Below are positions 24,622-30,708 of a stretch of DNA of 30,708 nucleotides, piece by piece. The DNA comes from Cochliopodium minus (lineage: Eukaryota > Discosea > Himatismenida > Cochliopodiidae). The stretch is taken from the NCBI GenBank assembly GCA_024220525.1, contig JAMYWO010000405.1:1-30708 (forward strand), in the 5' to 3' direction. Positions within the stretch are counted from its first letter, which is position 1; each line of letters opens with the position of its first letter. Below the pieces are notes generated by a model that saw only the letters and a program-made list of their open reading frames with translations, did no database searches and was not told where the DNA came from. The translations under genes were made by a program, and so were the position numbers.

Positions 24622-25989
24622 ATGAAAAAGAATGAACAATTTCAAACATATAGATCCAATATTCAACAAGATGTCGAAATACCAAAAGAGTTGTTAAATA
24701 ATCAATTTGAAGAATATTTGGTATAAATTTTGATAAAAAGAAAATATATTGTAGTACAAAAATAAAATAAATTTAAATATTTGATAGAGATCACTCGATA
24801 TTACGGAAAAAACAAAGAGAGAGATGAATGATTTGCCCAAGAGTCAAAAAATACAATTATTACAACGACATGAACAAAAAAATAGCTCAGTGATGAGCTG
24901 TATTGATATTATAAACAAACCAAACTTGAAAAACATAACAGAATTGTTGGAAATAATTAGTGTCGCGAATGAAGATTGGATAAAAAACTTTTTTATTCAA
25001 GGAGGATGGCCTATATTGGTTAAATCTATAGAAAAAAGAGAAGGAGCAAAAGGTGGGAAAGAAATTGCGATTTTATCTGCTTTAATTGAATGTCTCAAGA
25101 TTCTTTTCAATGAAATCTCTTCTGTATCGAAGATTAAAGATTTTCAGATAGTTTTATTGGTGGTGAGATTGTGGGATACAAAAGATATTTCCATAAAGAA
25201 AAATATCTTCGATATATTGGAATTCATATTGGATCAAAAGGGTTGTTATGAGTAAATCTTTTCTTTAAAATAAATAGAGCTATAATATTAATCTTTTCCC
25301 AAATATATAAGAGGAGATTAATGACTTCTTAATATTTGGTCATGTAAATTTATATTTCTCACAATAATTTTTTTTTAAACTTCAAATGATAATTTTCTCT
25401 TTATTTCTTTATTTAAAAAGATTCAAAATTTAAATAGATTCAAAATTTAAATAGATTCAAAATTTAAATAGATTCAAAATTTAAATAGATTCAAAATTTA
25501 AAAAAATTTTAAAGATTAAAAATTTTTCACAATCATTTCAAACATTAATATTTTGCTTTTTTTTTTTGTATTTATGATTAATCATAATTTTTTCATGTTA
25601 ATAAAAAAAAGATTGGTAACAAGGGCTTTTTCTCTTCAGTCAAAAACATCTTCAAAGTACGGAAGCAAGTTTGAGGAAATAATAAGATCAGTGCTGAAAA
25701 ATATGGACGACGACAACTACGTTCTCTACTCCCTGAGTTTCATGAACACCATGATTTTGACACCAGAAAGCGTCGAAGAAAGAGAGGAGGTGAGAAAAGC
25801 TTTCATCAAGGTGGGTTTAGAAAAAGTTATCAAAAAAGTGAAAGAGCATCAACTCCACCTGAAAATCAGCAAGGGTTTTTACAACGAGAATGTCATGACC
25901 CAGATCGAAATTTTTGAGGAGGAGAAGGAAGTTGATTCTCAACTTTTGTTTCAAGGGATTGTTTCTAGCAATGTCAACATAGATTTGAA
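24622..25989 (+). CDS. Formin N-terminus (GBD/FH3), cut at the N at 26022
   Basis: Exons 24622-24720, 24788-25251 and 25612-25989 (about 313 residues), phase-consistent, ending at a donor site with two bases carried over. Diaphanous-type formins nucleate actin, and their N-terminal GBD/FH3 armadillo region binds Rho-family GTPases. The GBD opening reads PKELLNNQFEEYLRSLDITE, KTKREMNDLPKSQKIQLLQ. FH3 features follow: WIKNFFIQGGWPILVKSIE, LIECLKILFNE, then EEREEVRKAFIKVGLEKVI and a closing MTQIEIFEEEKEVDSQLL that resembles QIDVFEEE of formins. FH1 and FH2 are missing. Downstream of the N is an unrelated MOSC protein, so I read this as a gene truncated by an assembly gap, not a short formin. Confidence 0.78.
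25420..25503. repeat. 17-bp tandem repeat in formin intron 2
   Basis: Five head-to-tail copies of GATTCAAAATTTAAATA, the last incomplete, inside the 360-bp intron 25252-25611. Non-coding and without spacers. The rest of the intron is A/T-rich with no other feature. Confidence 0.95.
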
Positions 25990-26021
25990 GTAAAAATTTT
26001 TTTTTTGTTTAATTTTTTTTT

Positions 26022-26022
26022 N
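26022..26022. other. Single ambiguous base N: probable scaffold gap or misjoin
   Basis: The only N in the window, flanked by a long T-run on the left and AAAGGAGG on the right. The left gene is a formin N-terminus with carry-over phase 2. The right gene is a MOSC protein whose first visible exon needs carry-over phase 1. The apparent intron (25990-26026) would be 37 nt, shorter than any other intron I resolved here (shortest 48 nt). Confidence 0.8.
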
Positions 26023-26026
26023 AAAG

Positions 26027-27610
26027 GAGGAGAATCTAGTTACACAGATGATCCTAGATTTGATGGACCTTCCATAGTCAGTGTGGAAACAATGAAAAAA
26101 GTTTCAGAATGGTTCCTTTTTCCTCATTTCAATGAATGTGTTGATAGATTTAGGCCCAATATTCTAGTTGATGGAGTCCCTTCTTTTTGGGAAGATAATC
26201 TTGTCTCTGTAATCTATTTTTAAAAATAAATTATATTTCATTTTAATTTAATTTTATTTAATTTTATTTATTTCATTTAATAAATTATTATTTATTATTA
26301 ATTAAAATTTTGAATTTATTGAAATATTCATTTTGATTATTAACTTTATATTAAATTATTTATTATTAATGATTGAATTAAACTGTAAAAATTTTCATTA
26401 AAATAGAAAAGTGAAAAAGAAGGAGTGAAATTTAAAATAGGAGAAAGTGAAATGGTGGGAATTTATCCTATTCACAGATGTATTGTTCCTTCCAAAAATG
26501 TAAGAAACCTGATTTTTCAAAAAAAAAATACATATAAAAATAATATAAAACTTTTATAAAAATAATACATATAAAAATAACATAATACTTTTTATAAAAA
26601 TAATATAAAACTTTTATAAAATCACTTCTATAAAACTTTTTATAAAAATAATACATAAAATAAACTTTTATAAAAATAAACTTTTATAAATTACTTTTAT
26701 AAAATTTGTTTAACTTTTATAAATTATTTTTATAAAAATAATTTGTCTAACTTTATAAAATAATTTGATTTTTCTTCGAATGAATTTCTCTTATTCTTTC
26801 AACAATTTAAATTCTTTTAACAATTTTATTTGAAATAAATTTTAAATGTAAATTTTTGTTTTTGTAAAGCCAAGCAGCAAAATTTACGAGACAAAGGAAA
26901 TGAAAGATGACTACACCAAAAAAAAATTCGTAGAAAAATTTTGCAAAAAGAGAATCGTAAATAAACAAAAATTTTATTAAATAATTTTAATATTTTATTT
27001 TACTGTTCTATTTTTATTAAAGATTTTATTATTTTCTTATTTTATTATTTTAATATTTTAATATATTTTAATATTTTTTATTATTTTTTTATTATTTTAT
27101 TTTTTTAAATTTGCAGAATTTTTCATGTTTTTTTTAAAAAAAAAGGAGGAATTTCCAGAATTTGCTCCAATAGAAAGATATAAAATGGAGGGAAAAGAAG
27201 ATGGATCATACTTTCTTTGTACTTCAACTTTTTCCATAAAAAACAGTTTAATCAAAAAAAACGATAAAGTGGATTCCCCTTCTTTAAATTTAAACAAAAA
27301 AGAAAAAGAGGTGGTTGATTTACAAAAACTTTCCCTCCACTATTTTCCTACCCTTCAAAAAGAATATCTCTTAAATTTTTTGAAAAGAGGGTATTCTATT
27401 CGTGATCTAAACAAAAATCTTTACACCATTTTATCAATTCTTGTCTATGTTTTACCTCCATCTTTATCTTACAAAATACTCCTCAATTCTGCTCCTTCTT
27501 GTTTAAGAAAACCAACTAATTCTGAATTTCTAACGGGATTGTTTTCTTTCTTTTTGCAACTTTTCCTCATTTTCTATCTTTTTTCTTTTTTGATCAAATC
27601 AATTTTTTAA
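26027..27610 (+). CDS. MOSC-domain protein, 5' end missing
   Basis: Exons 26027-26208, 26407-26499, 26870-26956 and 27146-27610. The first visible exon lacks a start and needs an upstream exon. MOSC domains (as in molybdenum cofactor sulfurase C-termini and mARC) handle activated sulfur or bind molybdenum cofactor. Visible signatures: SIVSVETMKKVSEWF, RFRPNILVDGVPSFWED, VKFKIGESEMVGIYPIHRC with the conserved Cys, IVPSKNPSSKIY, and the closing YFLCTSTFSIKNSLIKKNDKV. After the MOSC come about 35 residues resembling a CUE helix set (LQKLSLHYFPTLQKEYLLNFL), then a very hydrophobic C-terminus that may be a membrane anchor. The intron at 26500-26869 (370 bp) holds degenerate CTTTTATAAAAATAA repeats. 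Confidence 0.75.
26520..26760. repeat. Degenerate ACTTTTATAAAAATAA repeats in a MOSC-gene intron
   Basis: Roughly ten irregular copies of (A)CTTTTATAAAAATAA-type units with ACATA variants. Each unit contains the small palindrome TTTTATAAAA. Intron sequence, non-coding. Confidence 0.75.
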
Positions 27611-27746
27611 TTAAAAATTCTTTTCAATTACAATTTACACTGCTTGATATTTGAATAACAAAATTATAAATTTTTTTCTTAATGTTGTTTAATCAAAATA
27701 CAAATTCTTTTTTTTTTTGTTGATTTTAATTAATATCAGTTGAAAA

Positions 27747-28196
27747 TCAATATTCACCCTCTCCTTCACCCTCTGCATACTCTCCTTCAGCATATTCGCC
27801 TTCTCCCTCTGCATATTCTCCTTCTCCTTCAGTATAGCCACCTTCACCTTCAGCATAAGTTTCTCCAGTTTGATTGTTATCAGTGGTATCAGTATAAGAA
27901 ACATCTTGTTTGTATTCAATTGAAAAATCTTTTTTTTCATTCCTCATTACTTGATCCCCTTTTTGAACTTCAATGTTTGACTTTTTTGCTTCTGAAGAAT
28001 TTTTTTGAACGTTCAAAGAACTTTGAACTTGTTTGTCCATTACTTGGGAAGGTTTTTCACCAGTTCCTTTTTGTGTTCCAAGTTGTTGTTTCTTTGAGCT
28101 AGATGCCAATTTTTGGGCAGCTAATTAATTTTAATTTTTTAATCTTTTTAGAAAAAACTTTCTTTTACCCAAAATTCTTTGCATTTGAAAATCCAT
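27747..28196 (-). CDS. Small protein with acidic YAEGEGE-repeat tail, unknown function
   Basis: Exon 1 (28196-28169) encodes MDFQMQRIL. Exon 2 (28120-27747) continues in phase through a 48-nt intron; 133 residues. The N-terminal part is Gln/Lys/Ser-rich (AAQKLASSSKKQQLGTQ). The last about 40 residues are imperfect repeats of EGEYAEGE and YTEGEGE, giving an acidic, Tyr-bearing disordered tail. No signal peptide, membrane segment or Cys. I do not recognise the family. The short first exon is supported by a good donor (GTAAAA), an acceptor and phase agreement. Convergent with the MOSC gene at 136 bp. Confidence 0.7.
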
Positions 28197-28836
28197 TTTT
28201 TTTTTATTTGATTTGATTTTATTTTTTTTATTTATTTATTTATATTAATCCAATTTTTAATTTTTACAAAAAACAATTTTTAATATCTGTTCAAAAATTT
28301 GTAACGACTCCGAGTTTTTAAAATCAACAAAATAAATATTACCTCTTTTTTCACAATAAAGACACCAAATCAAATTGGGAAGAATCTTGTTGGGTTTATC
28401 AATTTATCCCTTTTTTCATAGATGTGCTCCGAGCCTTTTAGATTACACAAAAAAAAAAAATTTTTCATCTCTGAAACAAATGTTAGAAATCCCACTAACG
28501 AACATCAGAGGAATTTTCTCAATCCAGACAATCCAAAAAAAAATTCTACATAAGAGGTATAGTAAATGATTTTTGATAAATATCCAAAAAAGTTTTGGCT
28601 TTAATCAGAAGTGCAAAAATGAAACTTGAATAGTTTTACTGTCTCGAAACTTGTTAAAATTAGAATTTATAAAAAAAATGATAAAAGGATAAATTAATAA
28701 ACTGACATTTAGATTTTCTCATTTTTTAACTTGTTTCCAATTAAAATCCATAATATCCACAAAATGTTTTGTCTAAATTAAATTATTGTGTTAAAAAAAA
28801 AATTGAAAGAAAATTCAATTGAAAATCAATTGAAGA
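28197..28836. other. Divergent promoter region with a more complex centre
   Basis: 640 bp between the acidic-tail gene (-) and the TOM1-like gene (+). The centre (about 28300-28560) is less homopolymeric than other gaps and carries CTCCGAG twice (28308-28314 and 28427-28433). A 64-codon plus-strand ORF at 28375-28569 has no recognisable domain and lies in promoter space, so I do not call it a gene. Confidence 0.45.
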
Positions 28837-30072
28837 ATGATTTTTGAATATAAAGTATATGATATCACACATTGGATATTGGCTTTCTTATATCTTCTTT
28901 TGACAATAATTTCAATTATAATCTCATGTAATTCAAAAATGAAAAAAATAGATTGGTAATAAATTAGAATGTCAATTGTCTTAAAAAATCCAACCTTTAA
29001 TTTTTTTCAATTAGGCATCTACCATTCTATATATCATTGATAATAGGATCAATAATTAGAACAATCTTTTTCATAATACAACCTTTTTTGATGGAACAAG
29101 TATTCACTCTTCCAAATCAAATAAATAATATTTTGAACATAATACCTTCTTTTATCTATTTCATCAACTATCTTATAATTGTTTTTCTTTGGGCTGAAAT
29201 ATATCATACAAGATCGGAAATAATAGTGAGTGGTACACATTTGAATAGAATTCTCAAAACAGTTATTATTGTCATGTTCATCGTGGTTCTTACTTTCTCT
29301 ATTTTGGATGTCACTTTGTACAGTCTTCATTTTGAGAGAGGTATCATATTATATGATATATTTAATTATTTAAAAAATCTTTTTTCAAAAAGTATCTGAA
29401 CCAATAACTATGGTTGAAAAAGTGGGTAGAAAAAAAATTTAATTTTTTTTAATTATTTTTTAAAACTTTTTGCTTGAAAACATTTTAGAAGGTAAATAAA
29501 AAAAATTAATAAAAAATTAAAATTAAAAACTAATTTTTTTGATTACAAAAAAAAAGCAATATATTTGGCTGTATGCTACTTAACTTGTTCAGGGGTGTAT
29601 GCATTTTATGGAGTTTCTTTTATTTTGTATTTCAGAAAAAATAAATATGGAGAGGAAGACAAGTAATCAACTTTTTTTATTTGAAAAAAAAAACCTAAAA
29701 AAAATTTTACTGTATTCTAAGAGAAAACAAAAAGAAGTTCATGAATACAATAGTCAAACTCCAAGTTTTGACATTTTTGGTTGTTTCTGCTTTCATTATT
29801 AGAGCTGTCATCATTTTACTTGATTTGTTCATTAATTTGAGTTGGGAAGATTATTTTGATTTGATTTATTTTAGTTGTTTGGGTAAAAATCATTCAGCTC
29901 TTTCTTTTTCTTTTTTTTTTATGTTTTATTTTGTTTTATAAAAGAAATATTCCCTATTTACTTAATGATTGCTGTTTTACTTTGGAAACCTAAATCAGCC
30001 AACTCATCTAAAACAAGAACACCAAACTACAAATCTAATGAAAATTCATACCTCATAAAACATGTCAATTAA
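28837..30072 (+). CDS. THH1/TOM1/TOM3-like (GPR137-like) multi-pass membrane protein
   Basis: Exons 28837-28955, 29015-29340, 29557-29662, 29722-29882 and 29945-30072 (279 residues), all in phase. I count seven probable membrane helices, starting with WILAFLYLLLTIISIIIS. The family signature lies in helix 3 and its loop: IIPSFIYFINYLIIVFLWAEIYHTR, close to the FFSTYxLLVLFWAEIY of plant TOM1/TOM3 and animal GPR137. In plants TOM1 sits in tonoplast membranes, and GPR137 is lysosomal. By analogy this is an endolysosomal or vacuolar membrane protein, but its molecular activity is unknown. Only short hydrophilic tails are present. Alternative acceptors at exon 4 (29721 or 29723) change at most one residue. 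Confidence 0.82.
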
Positions 30073-30156
30073 AACAAAAAAAATATCAAAAAAATGTACA
30101 AATATAAATTAAAAAAAAAAAATTTTATAAAATAAAAATAATTTAATTTTCTTTTT

Positions 30157-30543
30157 TCAATTATCATTGGTATCCATACTGTTTGATTTTTGGGTTTCAC
30201 TATAAAGAAATTGTTCTTGATATTCATTCAAAAATTGAACAGAACGATGAACATCAGAAAACAAAGAATAAACCTGGGTTTTTTGAAATAAAAAAAAAAA
30301 AAATTAAAAATTAAATAAAACAAAAAAATAAAAAATTTACTCTTTTTATATCCTCAACATCAACTTGTGTGGATTTTCTTTGAAGGGAAACCAAATAAGA
30401 AGAAGAAATGATTTGGATGGCATAACGGAGGGAAGTTTGCTGGGCGATTTTGGCCAAAAGATTTTTAGCATTCTCTGTAATTGATACATTTTCTTCTTCA
30501 CATCTTATTTGAATTATTTTTGCTATTTCCTCAGGTGAATAAT
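30157..30543 (-). CDS. ruvbl2: RuvB-like 2 (reptin), exons 9-10, C-terminal lid
   Basis: Exon 9 (30543-30341) and exon 10 (30273-30157, stop TGA) encode the rest of reptin: IQIRCEEENVSITENAKNLL, the arginine-finger region TSLRYAIQ, VEDIKRV, then YSLFSDVHRSVQFLNEYQ and a short polar tail. Exon 9 begins with two bases (AT) that complete the Asp codon opened by the single G left at the end of exon 8 (base 177). Added to exons 1-8 the coding length is 1392 nt, 463 residues, identical in length to human RUVBL2. No start codon or N-terminal half lies upstream at this end, so the exons belong to the gene at the left edge. The stop lies 84 bp from the convergent TOM1-like gene. Confidence 0.95.
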
Positions 30544-30635
30544 CTTTCAAAAACAATAAAAAAATTAATTTATTTTTAAAAGTAAATTAAGAATTCAATT
30601 GATTAATTTCTAATTTATTTTTATTTTTGTATTAT

Positions 30636-30708
30636 TTTTATTTTATTTATTTTATTTTTATTTTATTTATTTTATTTATTTTATTTATTTTATTTATTTT
30701 ATTTATTT
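30636..30708. repeat. 9-bp microsatellite TTTTATTTA at the right edge, same intron
   Basis: Bases 30661-30708 are five perfect TTTTATTTA units plus TTT, preceded by imperfect TTTTA/TTTTTA units. It lies between the window edge and the exon 9 acceptor of RuvBL2 at 30544-30545. Same motif and strand as the array at base 1. With the ends joined, the intron would be 341 nt as written, though array length is often collapsed in assemblies. Confidence 0.95.

Noticed and set aside
25420-25503. CRISPR-like array
   Set aside because: Units are contiguous without spacers, in an intron of a eukaryotic gene.
24622-27610. A single formin-MOSC fusion gene
   Set aside because: Phases disagree at the N, the implied intron would be only 37 nt, and no known family joins FH3 to MOSC.
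28375-28569. 64-codon plus-strand ORF in the gap before the TOM1-like gene
   Set aside because: No domain, no neighbouring exon in phase, and it lies in a divergent promoter region.

Overview
The window is strongly AT-rich eukaryotic DNA with many short GT-AG introns whose donors usually start GTAA, Asn/Ser-rich low-complexity proteins and homopolymer-filled gaps. The best taxonomic clue is the single gene at 7381-13066, which joins ankyrin repeats, a BTB domain, a bromodomain and a C-terminal ET domain. I know this unusual combination (ankyrin, BTB, bromodomain) from a Dictyostelium protein. Together with a secreted Cys/Gly 'CGVCGG' protein and poly-Asn tracts, it points to a dictyostelid social amoeba of unknown species. 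I see no mobile element, CRISPR array, rRNA or tRNA.

Layout, left to right: RuvBL2/reptin 5' part (-, 177-2676); RGS-like acidic protein (-, 3004-4565); mitochondrial-type rubrerythrin (+, 4872-5588); ribosomal protein SA (-, 5851-6875); ankyrin-BTB-BET protein (+, 7381-13066); Rab geranylgeranyltransferase alpha (+, 13353-14753); T4 Rnl1-type RNA ligase (-, 14817-17205); Scd6/LSM14 (+, 17684-19920); proteasome alpha PSMA7 (-, 20078-21143); secreted Cys/Gly protein (+, 21848-24315); formin N-terminus (+, 24622-25989, cut); MOSC protein (+, 26027-27610, cut); small acidic protein (-, 27747-28196); TOM1/TOM3-like membrane protein (+, 28837-30072); RuvBL2 3' part (-, 30157-30543). I built the models by reading splice sites by hand. 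In all complete models every junction is phase-consistent and the protein runs to one stop.

The most important result is structural. The two ends of the window are two halves of one RuvBL2 gene. Joining base 30708 to base 1 gives a 463-residue protein, the length of human RUVBL2, with matching intron phase, and the 9-bp TTTTATTTA repeat keeps its register across the join. Conversely, the only ambiguous base, N at 26022, lies between two unrelated truncated genes (formin and MOSC) whose phases do not match. The simplest reading is that 26023-30708 really lies to the left of 1-26021 and that the join at the N is a gap or misjoin. A 30.7-kb circle or tandem unit is the biological alternative.

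The genes are mainly housekeeping (chromatin remodelling, translation, prenylation, mRNA decay and storage, proteasome) with lineage-flavoured additions. Neighbours show no operon-like functional link. Several convergent pairs are very tightly spaced: 63 bp between RabGGTA and the RNA ligase, 84 bp between the TOM1-like gene and RuvBL2.
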